Origin: JAGOLU01 sp037138475
GTDB lineage: Bacteria > Patescibacteriota > Microgenomatia > UBA1406 > GWC2-37-13
Length of the DNA: 14,966 nt
Reading direction: 5' to 3'
NCBI GenBank assembly: GCA_037138475.1
Contig: JBAXII010000019.1
Coordinates: 1 to 14,966, forward strand
Shown here: positions 1 through 8,865 of the stretch, piece after piece
Numbering within the stretch: position 1 is the stretch's first letter
Layout of the letters: each line of letters starts with the position of its first letter
Notes under the pieces: generated by a model
Told to the model about the DNA's origin: nothing
What the model saw: only the letters and a program-made list of their open reading frames with translations
Databases searched by the model: none
Made by a program: the position numbers and the translations under genes

Positions 1-588
1 GATAAAACTACAGATGAGGAAAAGGACAAATACCAAGGCGCTATATACAAAGCCACTCTCAACGGTCATGAGATATTCCTCGATAAGGATAGCAACAGAA
101 TCGAACCACCAAAACCAGAAGCTCAGACTGATACTGGATCTACGGACAAAGTCGTAGAATCACCAGTCAAATCCCCCGAACCCCCCAAAGATACTGATCC
201 CATGATCGCCGAGATCATAAAAGGCAAGGATCAAATATTTGGGAATATGGCTGATCTTTTGAAGAGTCTTGATGTAAAAGGAATCGAAAATGATGCTTCA
301 CGAGATCTGGACACCGCACTCACCAAAGATGAGTTACACGATCTCAAAGCAGCAGTTATGTTTGACAAGCGAGAGGCGGTAATCGTGCTGAACGAGTGGG
401 TTGCTTCCTCTATAAATCAGTGTGATAATGAGCTTGATGTGAAAAAGAAAGGGCGACTTGAGGCTATACAGAAGAAGTTACTATCGAAGATTCAGTCTCA
501 ACCTACTAGCCAGACAGTAGAAGCGCCAGTAAAAGGAGTGAAAGTAAAAAAGAAAATGGGAAGTGCTACATCGGTTGACGATCGATAA
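1..588 (+). CDS. 3' end of an unrecognised gene (N-terminus outside the window)
   Basis: The frame is open from the first base to TAA at 586-588 (195 codons), so the gene starts upstream of the window. The internal ATG at 202 falls inside continuous protein-like sequence and is not the likely start. I do not recognise the family. The visible part begins with a small strand-forming stretch (YKATLNGHEIFLDKDSN), followed by a Pro/Thr/Ser-rich linker (about residues 38-66 of the fragment). A charged helical domain follows (about residues 67-160), and then a basic tail rich in Lys and Val. No membrane segment or catalytic motif is visible. It lies 50 bases before the MutS-like gene on the same strand, but that gene has its own predicted promoter, so co-transcription is uncertain. 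Confidence 0.7.
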   Translation, partial: DKTTDEEKDKYQGAIYKATLNGHEIFLDKDSNRIEPPKPEAQTDTGSTDKVVESPVKSPEPPKDTDPMIAEIIKGKDQIFGNMADLLKSLDVKGIENDASRDLDTALTKDELHDLKAAVMFDKREAVIVLNEWVASSINQCDNELDVKKKGRLEAIQKKLLSKIQSQPTSQTVEAPVKGVKVKKKMGSATSVDDR

Positions 589-599
589 ACCACGAACCT

Positions 600-634
600 T
601 TGATTTAGAAATGGATCAACATTACAATTTGTAA
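600..634 (+). promoter_or_regulatory. Promoter of the tandem MutS-like gene, near-leaderless
   Basis: A -35-like TTGATT at 600-605 and a -10 box TACAAT at 623-628 are separated by exactly 17 bases. Transcription would start around 634-636, leaving only about 3-5 bases before ATG 639. No Shine-Dalgarno sequence precedes the ATG. The same close -10-to-ATG spacing recurs at four other genes here, which supports the call. Confidence 0.55.
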
Positions 635-638
635 GACT

Positions 639-3600
639 ATGTCAGAAACATCAAATCGTTCTGCAGAACACCTCCCTCACCCTAGTCAAAAAGCTTGGGA
701 TGCAGAGCTCAAAAGCATGCTCAATTCTGGCGCGATTGACCTTCCGACCAAACTATTTTCCGAGTTGACAACGACAGTACAAGCCAGGCTAGAGGGCAAT
801 GCGAGTACCAGATTTCATGTGATCCTCAAAGCATATGGTGGAGATAGATACACTCCAAATGGAGCAATGAACGACCAAAGTGAACGAGCGAGACGCAAGG
901 AAAGAGTGAATGCCGCTGTAGAGCTATTCACAAAGGATGTTATTCGTCAAAGACCTCAAGTGATTTTGGAGATTGTGTCCTATTTGGAAAATGAAGATAC
1001 TTCTCCAAACTCCGCTCCCTGTGTGTCGCTTACAAAAGAGATAAACGATACATGGCCAAATTTGCTGAGTAAATTCCAGAATGCCAACTTGTCAGATGAC
1101 GAAATCAAAGGTGTCGCAAGTGATGAAAGATGGACCAAGATCTGTAATGAAATCGAATTCCTTGGAAAAAAGCGTGACCATAAAGAAGGTGCCCAAGCAA
1201 AGAAATTTTCTTTTGTCGGCATATCAGTTCCATTATTTTTTGATCAGTGTGAACAAGTCGGTGATCATGATGAAAGCGAGTCTGGCGAAACGCCGCAAAC
1301 TCCTCTCGTTCCATTTATTGAGTCTATTATCAAGAAACTTGCTCAAAACGAAGGTGCTAGCACCACTCACGAGCAGGAGCATCAAGCTGTAACCAGGCTT
1401 ACGGCTGGTAAGCACAAAGTAGCATTTGATAACCTTTGCATGGCGAACTTTGGTACGGTGCTAGAGAGTGGTAGGAAAGAAGCGAAACTCCCAATACAGT
1501 CGGGTCTCTCAGAAGGCGCAAAGAAGGAGACGGGCATGTGCTTTTCAAATAATGGAATCGAAGCAGAAGGGTATTATTCTGAAATCCGCACGAGGAGCAA
1601 ACCTGACCTTTTCTCGGCAAGCGAATTTCAATCGCAGTTTGACTTGCTTACCGCAAAACGTAGCATGTTTGCAGAAGTGCTAAGTGCACTGTCGCATGAG
1701 ACACGTGCGAAGGAGTTTGCTTCATTACTTTTCCGACCTCTTGAAAAGAGCACACTTTTAACAGAAAAGTGGGGGTATAGTTCTATGGATAAACATAAAA
1801 CAGACGGGTCGATCTTTTCTGCCAAAGCAGTAGAAGAAAGATTGATGGACCGGGCGCATGAGAAAAAGCAATGGATTCTTCCCCTGGATGAGCTACTAGA
1901 GTCTGTGGATGAGCTGATTTCCCTACTCTACGACCTATCTCAAGAATGCCCTCAAAACACGATTTTTTCTGAAATGCATGCCTTGGCGATAAAAGTAAAG
2001 GAATCAAGCTTATTCAGCCAGCTCAAGGAGGCTCTTAAGAATCATCCTGAGCTGCGATCTGGCGACACCCTTGCAAACTTGATTCAAGTTGCGAAAGGAA
2101 GCAATGATATCAAGATCTTAAAAGTCGGCACGGACATCTTGGCATTGTGCAAAGAAAAAGTTGAGGATTATCAGATGCTCAAATCTTTATGGGCACGGTG
2201 TGGTGTCCTCTCTAGTTTTGCCCAACATCAGCTCAGGATGGAGAAAATTCACTTAATTGATACGAAGAAAGTTGATTTCACCGGAGAAGGTATAGAGGTC
2301 ATCGACGCGGTAAATCCAAGCAAGGCAACTGAAGCAATTCATTACTATTCCCCACTTAGGGATATAATACAAGCCAGGGCAGATGGGGCTAAACTGAACC
2401 CGGATACTGAACTCAGGATTCGGGTACGGATGGAGACTCCTATCACTTTACGACTGGATAAAACGAAACCTATCATGCTTATTACAGGGAACAATGGTGG
2501 TGGCAAGACTCAAGCGATGCAGACACTTGCCGAGACAGTGGTGCACGCACTTGCAACAGGTACGAATCAGACCGCGCGAGTGGTGAGACTTGCTCCATCA
2601 TTGCACGATATGCGTACACTCATAAATACCTTTACTCATTCTGATGACCACAGTGCATATCAGAACGAATCACTGAAGTTGAAGGGTGCACTGGAGGTCC
2701 TTGTGGCCAAAGATAGCGCCCAGGCGGGGGTCCTCATCATGGATGAGATTGGGAAAGGAACTGATTCGCGTGATGCAGTCGCCCTGACCCTTGCAGTCGC
2801 AGCATATTGCAAACACCACAATATCTTCCTGGTGCTCGCATCTCACTATGGCGAAGAGTTGCTCGAAGCTGCGAGTGTCATTGGTCTAGCAGACTCGATC
2901 AAGATCTGTGCCCCGGATCCGGATACCCATGAGATACATGAGCTATCCACGCCAGCCCAAAGCAGAGGAATCGAGGTCATGAGACAACGAGCTAGTGGCC
3001 AGATTCCACCACCTATCTTGAGTCGTCTTTGTGAGAATGCAACTCGAATCCGTACAGCAGTAGCACAGGGATCTCCAATTGACATACAATCATTAGGAGA
3101 ATATGAGACTCGTAATTTCAAAGAAGGTGACATGCCATATGTTACCCCTAAAGCATTGAGAGATGTGGGTCTGGGAGATAATACAACTGATTCGTCTATC
3201 AACTATCTGTCGAGCCTAGGCCGATCTTACGATCAGCATACAGTTCGTGCACAGTTTGAAGTCAGATGCAGAGAGAAGGATAAACCTAGGGGAATGATAG
3301 CGCGATCTCACTCAGAAGCGATCATTGAGAATGCTAATACTGTTGGTCTTCATGAAACGCTAGATCATATCTATACAGTTGCGGATATGGTCACAACTGA
3401 AACTCTTGACGACAAAGCAGTACAATCACAGCGAGAAATGTTGCTTGAACATGGATTTAATCGAGAGATGGACATCACACTCAGGAACAAGCTAAAAACG
3501 TTTGACAGGACTTCATCGTCCAACATGATGAATGCTATAGCAGCGCTTAAAGTGAGTGTTGAGACCTTATCGAGTGCTAAACATCTTGAGATGGCACGCA

Positions 3601-5060
3601 TTGTAGAGTATGGGCGCACCATTTTGAAGTTGGAAGATTTAGTCAAACGTGCACAGGAGCAGGCATTTGCTCAAGCAGAGGATGATTTTATAAAAATTCT
3701 TTCAAATATTGCAATTATCCACATAGACTCCGGTACATACACAAAGCTCAAGAGAGATGACGATACTCTTAGTCTTGACATAGACAAACTCAAAGCTGAG
3801 TTAAAAAGTGGAAACAGACCTATACTGGGTAAGATTCTAGCACTTTTGCTAAAGTCAAAATCGGCTAGCAATTGGAATGATCCCTATCACAGCCTCCATG
3901 AACGTCTCAAAGTCTCAGATCTTTCAAAATGGTTGGATTCGAATAATCAAGATAACCTTGATGATAAATTGAAAAAAGGGGATTTCACTTGGTTGCGATC
4001 CATTTTCACTGGTGAAGAGCAGTCTTATAGATATAACGATCTGGCGATACTTGCAAAAAACATGTACCTTCTGGCACAAGAGAAGTGGGCAGATAAGCTC
4101 CCAGACAGCTCAACGGAAAATATTTATGAGATTCTGGGAATAGAGCCAAATGTATCTATCGAGATCATACGCAATCGTTTAGACTCTCACCCCGATAAAA
4201 GCACGAAAAAAAAATTCTCAAAGATATTTCAAGATGAAGACTCTCGACGGTTGTATGATCTGGGACAGGCGATTCGATATGGGAGAGAGGCCGCTTTTGA
4301 CTTGACGATGCTCAATGCTGTGAAACTCCTCGGCTTTGTAAAGTCGAAGAAAAGTGAATCTAGGAAGATGGAAATAAAGGATTCGATCGCTCTCTCATTG
4401 CTAGCGAACTATAAAAGGAAGGATTCAATCATTCCTCAGTCTTTGATGGTCGACGACAGTACTGATGCGATTGTGCTAGGGGGACAAAATGGGGGGGGAA
4501 AGACGCAGTTTTTGGTACAGATGGCTGCCAACTGTATTTGGGCAAATGCGATAGGATATGTGCCAGCTCAAGAGGCGAGTATCCCAAATTTTGATTTTGT
4601 ACACTGCATGGTCAACTCAGGACAGTCCGAGAAAAACAAAAGCAGTTTCCAAAATGAGATCGATAGAATCATCAAGCTCATAGAATTATATTTCGATTCG
4701 GGAAGTCCAAAGAATGGGATCATATTCGTCGACGAGCCACTTGCGGGAACCTCATCTCCAGACCAAATCGGGATATGGGTATCGCTTATGCACTTTTTTA
4801 AGCAACAGGGAGTGAAGATGGTGTTCACTAATCACAATCACAAGCTATATCCATATATGCAGAGTGCAGGGATACGATCTCAGATTCTTGCATTTGGAGA
4901 TACTGAGGGACCGAACCAATTTACCCCAACTCGTACTGCACTGGAGAATGTGGGAGAAATCAAGAGCAACGGTATCTCAGCTGCAAAAAACATGGGTATT
5001 GCACAGAATATCGTTGAAGTTGCTGAGTATGTCCGAACAGTCATGAGTGGCGCCGCTTGA
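639..5060 (+). CDS. Tandem MutS-type ATPase with an internal J-domain-like segment
   Basis: This 1473-residue protein has two ATPase cores. Core 1 has Walker A GNNGGGKT (617-624), Walker B with the MutS-type signature MDEIGKGTDSRD (D702, E703), and the switch histidine in ASHYGEEL (H736), close to MutS ATHYFEL. Core 2 has Walker A GQNGGGKT (1282-1289), Walker B FVDEPLAGTSS (D1365, E1366), and FTNHNH (H1399). Between them, residues 1161-1207 resemble a shortened DnaJ domain: IYEILGI, the HPD motif at 1184-1186, and a closing RRLYD. Residues 1-600 are mostly helical and include GYYSEIR (about 311), reminiscent of the MutS lever/clamp region. I see no mismatch-recognition F-x-E motif, so a housekeeping mismatch repair role is unlikely. 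MutS ATPases act as dimers with composite sites, so this chain could be a self-contained pseudo-dimer; that is inference. The start at ATG 639 is supported by the -10 box. The gene contains an A9 tract (4206-4214) and a G8 tract (4491-4498). Confidence 0.8.
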   Translation: MSETSNRSAEHLPHPSQKAWDAELKSMLNSGAIDLPTKLFSELTTTVQARLEGNASTRFHVILKAYGGDRYTPNGAMNDQSERARRKERVNAAVELFTKDVIRQRPQVILEIVSYLENEDTSPNSAPCVSLTKEINDTWPNLLSKFQNANLSDDEIKGVASDERWTKICNEIEFLGKKRDHKEGAQAKKFSFVGISVPLFFDQCEQVGDHDESESGETPQTPLVPFIESIIKKLAQNEGASTTHEQEHQAVTRLTAGKHKVAFDNLCMANFGTVLESGRKEAKLPIQSGLSEGAKKETGMCFSNNGIEAEGYYSEIRTRSKPDLFSASEFQSQFDLLTAKRSMFAEVLSALSHETRAKEFASLLFRPLEKSTLLTEKWGYSSMDKHKTDGSIFSAKAVEERLMDRAHEKKQWILPLDELLESVDELISLLYDLSQECPQNTIFSEMHALAIKVKESSLFSQLKEALKNHPELRSGDTLANLIQVAKGSNDIKILKVGTDILALCKEKVEDYQMLKSLWARCGVLSSFAQHQLRMEKIHLIDTKKVDFTGEGIEVIDAVNPSKATEAIHYYSPLRDIIQARADGAKLNPDTELRIRVRMETPITLRLDKTKPIMLITGNNGGGKTQAMQTLAETVVHALATGTNQTARVVRLAPSLHDMRTLINTFTHSDDHSAYQNESLKLKGALEVLVAKDSAQAGVLIMDEIGKGTDSRDAVALTLAVAAYCKHHNIFLVLASHYGEELLEAASVIGLADSIKICAPDPDTHEIHELSTPAQSRGIEVMRQRASGQIPPPILSRLCENATRIRTAVAQGSPIDIQSLGEYETRNFKEGDMPYVTPKALRDVGLGDNTTDSSINYLSSLGRSYDQHTVRAQFEVRCREKDKPRGMIARSHSEAIIENANTVGLHETLDHIYTVADMVTTETLDDKAVQSQREMLLEHGFNREMDITLRNKLKTFDRTSSSNMMNAIAALKVSVETLSSAKHLEMARIVEYGRTILKLEDLVKRAQEQAFAQAEDDFIKILSNIAIIHIDSGTYTKLKRDDDTLSLDIDKLKAELKSGNRPILGKILALLLKSKSASNWNDPYHSLHERLKVSDLSKWLDSNNQDNLDDKLKKGDFTWLRSIFTGEEQSYRYNDLAILAKNMYLLAQEKWADKLPDSSTENIYEILGIEPNVSIEIIRNRLDSHPDKSTKKKFSKIFQDEDSRRLYDLGQAIRYGREAAFDLTMLNAVKLLGFVKSKKSESRKMEIKDSIALSLLANYKRKDSIIPQSLMVDDSTDAIVLGGQNGGGKTQFLVQMAANCIWANAIGYVPAQEASIPNFDFVHCMVNSGQSEKNKSSFQNEIDRIIKLIELYFDSGSPKNGIIFVDEPLAGTSSPDQIGIWVSLMHFFKQQGVKMVFTNHNHKLYPYMQSAGIRSQILAFGDTEGPNQFTPTRTALENVGEIKSNGISAAKNMGIAQNIVEVAEYVRTVMSGAA

Positions 5061-5156
5061 GCTATGGTTTACTTATTGCCTGGAGACGTATCTGTGTAAT
5101 CTGCAGGAAAATATACCATTCTAAGTATATCCTCCTAGCGCGACCATGCCAACCAT

Positions 5157-5173
5157 GCTACACTCAATGCAAC
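5157..5173 (+). promoter_or_regulatory. Extended -10 promoter just before the kinase-like gene
   Basis: TGC-TACACT (5157-5164) matches the extended -10 pattern TGn-TAnnnT. It ends 9 bases before ATG 5174, predicting a 2-4 base leader. No good -35 is visible at the right distance, as is usual for extended -10 promoters. It supports ATG 5174 over the upstream TTG at 5057, which overlaps the stop of the preceding gene. Confidence 0.4.
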
Positions 5174-8062
5174 ATGTCTCAACTTGAAGAATCGCAACTA
5201 CAATTCCCACCAGGTACGGACATCTCTTCTCGCTCAACTGAGTCACTCGATGTACTTCAAACGCGCTTAAGTGACCTTATAGATAAACGCCGTAGTTTAA
5301 TCGAAGATATTACGAAAATAGTTAGCGAATTGGCCCAAATACGAACTTCAAAGAGCGAAGCTGAAGCAGCACTCAGGATACTCAATCAGTCATTGACTGG
5401 GAGCATGCTTATCGACGAGGTGGATACCACAAGGGCAGTAATAACAAGTGCGAAGCAAATGATAATATACCATGCTACCGAGATAAACGTAAAAATTAAT
5501 ATCAAAAAAAAGCTCGAATCCGAAAAGAATGATATTGTACAAAAAATTATTGACCTGTCTAACCTGATCGAGGCAAAAGAGGAGGAAGAGATGCACAACC
5601 AGGAGGCTGCAGTGAGACTATTCACCGAAAAAAAAGCCGCCTTTGACAAACTCTATGAAAGCTTGACCTCTGTAGACCTCGGACATGATGATCTCACCAC
5701 CAAAGTTGCCCAGCTCATCACCCTCCTCGGCGAGATACAGCAGATAGCAGATCTAAGACTGGTCCCAGACTACGAAACGCAGCTTCAAGATCTACAATCG
5801 AAATGCGATACTGCAAAAACACTGCAAGTCCAACAAGATAGTGCAAAGTCAATGGGTGTTGCACACAAGTTGGCTGACAAAGGACAGGATGGTCTTATCA
5901 ATACACTCACTAGTCTACGACTGGATACAGGTAATCAGTTTGCCCTTTACACAGAAAAGGATAAGTCATACGTTGACATAAACGGAGTAAGGTGCGAGCT
6001 CACACCTAAGCCTGACGATCCTGCGGTCTACACATATACCACAGCAAACAACGAGACCAAGCAGCTCCTATTCACTGGTGATAAAGGAAATCAGACTCTT
6101 GCAGAGTCGTTTAAACCAGGGAACAAGTTTGGTGGAGGGGTGGAGGATATATCCCCTGTCATAACTTCAGATGGGCATAATACTCGATACGGTTACCAAG
6201 TTAGATGTGGAACAGCCACATTTGGTATCGGTATGAATGGTGACATATTCCCAGTATTTTCTCAATATCCCGAGCTTACAGAAAAAAAGATACTGATCGG
6301 CAAACGTACTGATGAACCGATACTTACAGTAATGATTACAGGAGACGCAACAGAATTTGATCTGACGCTTACAGGGGAGCTAACGACTGAGTCAAGGAAA
6401 GTTTTCACACAGTATCTACTTTATGACAAGGTGAACAAATGTTCAAAAGCTTTTACAGATATAGGTATGTATAGTGAAACATATGCGCTGACTAGCTACA
6501 TCACAGAGCTCGAACAAGAAGTAAAAGCCTTTTTTATGACCAAAGATAAAATAGACAAGGTTGCAGAAGCTATACAATCACTCTCTCATTTTATGAATAC
6601 ATGGGACACTACAGTCGACCTGCCAACCCAAGATCAACTTAAAAATTGGATTCCGAAGAGAGAGGATTTACTCAAAGTCACATCTCTTCAAGAGCTCGTT
6701 GGATATGAGGAATATCCTCGGGATGGCACAGATGGCGCATTCATCCTAAGCAATCGTACCGAACTGCCCGCAGACATTCCCGGCGTCACATATCCTGCAG
6801 ATGCGAAGCTACATAAAGGTGTCGAAGCTGCAGGTTGTATGGTAATGAGAAATGGGAAAATAGAATTTATGAAACATTTCGATTACGAAAGTTCCACAAA
6901 GCTAATCTTTTCAAAGGGTCGTGAAAGAGAACGGCGAAGAAACAAACTTGATACGCAACTCAAGAATAATATTGTGTTGAACCAAGATGCAGCAAGTACT
7001 GCGCTTGGAGATGATATAGTCCCGCCAATCCAGATCTATGAATCAGCCACCATCAACGAAAGCGATGCGAGAAGTATATGCTTTGACCAAAATGTGCTGT
7101 CGACTCCAGCAGGACACAGAGCCCAAATACGTGCACTCAATCTCAATGCCAATCAAGTCAATATACTAAAGCAACCGAAGAAAGAGATTGAAGACATTCA
7201 TCTTGACAGCAGCTCGCATGTGTTTGTGATCACTGAGTATCATCCTCAAACCGCCTTCGATTACCTGCTAAAAAACAACTTTAAACTCTGTGAGGAGACA
7301 AAAGACAGACTCCCTTCCGACCTTGAAAAGTTTCAAGCGCGAAAAAACCTTCGGTTAGCTAATGGAGCAGAAACGACCCAAGCGATGCAGATATACAGTC
7401 ACTTGACTGAGAAAAACAAGCGTGATTTTTTGGGGCACTGTCGTCGTGCAGCGTTGGTAGGATATATTCCAGATATACAGAGTCAAAAAAGCAATACCCA
7501 AAACACACAATGTGTAGATTGTCTCTATGTGATGAACAATAATATATCTATCACCAATGACGGACGATTCAAACTGATCGACGCAGGGTTTGTACGCTGT
7601 GATCTGTTGAGCAATCCACAAAAGGCAGCTTTACAAAAGACTATTCTCGAGAGAGAGCTCCAAGAAGGTCCTGCTTATACGATAGAAAGTAGTACATATA
7701 AAATCGCCCCGTGGTATCGTGATGCGCTTCGTCTCGCATTCAAGAATGATTATGCGGAGCATAAACCCAATACAATTATGCATTCACGCACTCGTGTAGT
7801 TTCTACCGAAGGACCCATTAATGGCTTTCAACCAGTGATGGACCTCACATTTGGAGTAGATGGAAAGGGCACGAGTACAGATATCATGCCGCATTATTTG
7901 CACAACTGTCATAATGATGATCAATACGCAGATGAAATGACGAAGATCATGATAGATCTGCTTACTAAAGGTGGACATGAAACATTGGATACCACAGATA
8001 TCCAATATCAGGGGTACCTCGGAAATATACATGCATCTGCAAAAATACTGTCACTCAATTGA
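5174..8062 (+). CDS. Coiled-coil protein with degenerate protein-kinase-like domain
   Basis: The 962-residue product starts at ATG 5174. The frame is open back to TTG 5057, but those 39 residues look non-coding and a -10 box lies just before 5174. Residues about 20-235 are long charged helices with heptad-like spacing, a probable coiled coil. Residues about 240-460 are beta-rich and unrecognised. From about 545 the order of elements follows a protein kinase: a beta hairpin ending in FMKHF (K567, candidate lysine), a hinge-like VFVITEYHP (683-691), and a catalytic-loop-like stretch with D782 and N790-I-S-I. Next come KLIDAGF with D803 (DAG instead of DFG), IAPWYRDA (about 844-851) in place of the APE motif, and VMDLTFG with D890 (like DxxSxG). 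The HRD motif is not conserved and the loop is about 3 residues longer, so it may be a pseudokinase or a divergent small-molecule kinase. It follows the MutS-like gene on the same strand. The same frame continues after the TGA stop at 8060-8062, so the protein may be truncated relative to its ancestor. Confidence 0.65.
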   Translation: MSQLEESQLQFPPGTDISSRSTESLDVLQTRLSDLIDKRRSLIEDITKIVSELAQIRTSKSEAEAALRILNQSLTGSMLIDEVDTTRAVITSAKQMIIYHATEINVKINIKKKLESEKNDIVQKIIDLSNLIEAKEEEEMHNQEAAVRLFTEKKAAFDKLYESLTSVDLGHDDLTTKVAQLITLLGEIQQIADLRLVPDYETQLQDLQSKCDTAKTLQVQQDSAKSMGVAHKLADKGQDGLINTLTSLRLDTGNQFALYTEKDKSYVDINGVRCELTPKPDDPAVYTYTTANNETKQLLFTGDKGNQTLAESFKPGNKFGGGVEDISPVITSDGHNTRYGYQVRCGTATFGIGMNGDIFPVFSQYPELTEKKILIGKRTDEPILTVMITGDATEFDLTLTGELTTESRKVFTQYLLYDKVNKCSKAFTDIGMYSETYALTSYITELEQEVKAFFMTKDKIDKVAEAIQSLSHFMNTWDTTVDLPTQDQLKNWIPKREDLLKVTSLQELVGYEEYPRDGTDGAFILSNRTELPADIPGVTYPADAKLHKGVEAAGCMVMRNGKIEFMKHFDYESSTKLIFSKGRERERRRNKLDTQLKNNIVLNQDAASTALGDDIVPPIQIYESATINESDARSICFDQNVLSTPAGHRAQIRALNLNANQVNILKQPKKEIEDIHLDSSSHVFVITEYHPQTAFDYLLKNNFKLCEETKDRLPSDLEKFQARKNLRLANGAETTQAMQIYSHLTEKNKRDFLGHCRRAALVGYIPDIQSQKSNTQNTQCVDCLYVMNNNISITNDGRFKLIDAGFVRCDLLSNPQKAALQKTILERELQEGPAYTIESSTYKIAPWYRDALRLAFKNDYAEHKPNTIMHSRTRVVSTEGPINGFQPVMDLTFGVDGKGTSTDIMPHYLHNCHNDDQYADEMTKIMIDLLTKGGHETLDTTDIQYQGYLGNIHASAKILSLN

Positions 8063-8590
8063 TTTGGACAGAAAGAGACTCACCCTGCTGTACAAACGAA
8101 AGAGGAAAGTCCATCTCAGATTGAGAAGCCAATTTACATTGATCGTAGAGGCGAGAAAAAGTTTATTCGCCAGGGAGACACGCCAATAGGCGTATTTGCG
8201 AAAGAAGGAGTATTTCATGAAGGTGCCGATTTTGTTATGCAGGATACAAGAACTGGCAATTTTATTGTTCAAACTACCAAAGGATCGTGGCTCGTCACAA
8301 CAGATGCTCAACTTTCATCTTTATTCGACAAAGGAGGTATATGCGAAAAAGGGGTTCAAAAAGTTACTCTTTTACCAAAATCCACACTAACTCTATTGAT
8401 GAGTAACAATAGGTATTGGATAGTTACTTCTGAGCTAAGACTTGCAAATATTTTTCTTAAAAAGCCAGAACTTCAAAAGGGATTCAAGTCAGTAATTTGG
8501 GATGAGCAAAAACTGCAGTTCACCCTTACATCGGACAATGATGAGACATACCTCATGAACTCAGAAGGGGATGAGGTAGTAGGTATGTAA
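8063..8590 (+). CDS. In-frame continuation after TGA: 43-residue beta-repeat region
   Basis: After TGA 8060-8062 the same frame stays open for 175 codons to TAA 8588-8590 and reads like protein. Two clear repeats start at the Trp codons at 8288 and 8417, exactly 43 residues apart: WLVTTDAQL..LF.K....KGV.KV and WIVTSELRL..IF.K....KGF.SV. A weaker third copy starts near 8162 (VF.KEGVFHEGADFV). The first ATG in frame is 8237, inside that first copy, and there is no ATG, GTG or TTG between the stop and 8162. A free-standing gene starting at 8237 would lack half of its first repeat. The best reading is that this is the C-terminal domain of the kinase-like protein, separated by a nonsense change, a recoded stop or a sequence error. 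The function of the repeats is unknown; they suggest a binding module. Confidence 0.6.
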   Translation, partial: FGQKETHPAVQTKEESPSQIEKPIYIDRRGEKKFIRQGDTPIGVFAKEGVFHEGADFVMQDTRTGNFIVQTTKGSWLVTTDAQLSSLFDKGGICEKGVQKVTLLPKSTLTLLMSNNRYWIVTSELRLANIFLKKPELQKGFKSVIWDEQKLQFTLTSDNDETYLMNSEGDEVVGM

Positions 8591-8604
8591 CCCCGCGGGA
8601 GTTC

Positions 8605-8637
8605 CCCACCTGTAAGGGCAGTGGGTGAGAGCTTTTT
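8605..8637 (+). terminator. Possible rho-independent terminator
   Basis: Fifteen bases after the TAA at 8590, CCCA(C)CTG (8605-8612) can pair with CAGTGGG (8619-8625) with one bulge. Eight bases later comes a run of five T. The stem is imperfect and the T run is short and not directly adjacent to it, so this is weak. Confidence 0.3.
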
Positions 8638-8865
8638 CCCTCGATCTTTCCCTCACGAAGCGACATGCTGCAACATCCTCCGCTTGGCATGATCAACGCT
8701 ACACATAGCGTTTACAATACCGATTTTCACGGAAGAAATACTTCACTTCAGTAGAGCAGTTCCTTCTAAATACAATTTCCGATGTGACATGCGGGTGGAA
8801 TACCCCGATCGGCCACTTGCAATTTCCCCCGACTCATTCGTGTCTTACATCCCTTCCTGCCTGTC

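Noticed and set aside
5057..5173. TTG start at 5057 for the kinase-like protein, overlapping the previous stop
   Set aside because: The 39 added residues are Cys- and Ile-rich and look non-coding, and an extended -10 box lies just before ATG 5174. Translational coupling through TTGA remains a weaker alternative.
8060..8115. Selenocysteine insertion at TGA 8060
   Set aside because: Only a weak four-pair stem (ACAG/CTGT) can be drawn after the TGA, with no bacterial SECIS-like geometry, and the protein is not of a redox type.
8205..8390. A gene starting at ATG 8217 with a textbook AAGGAG six bases before it
   Set aside because: The AAGGAG falls inside codons of the beta-repeat frame (Lys-Glu-Gly), the frame from 8217 gives unstructured sequence of 57 codons, and no other gene here uses a Shine-Dalgarno site.
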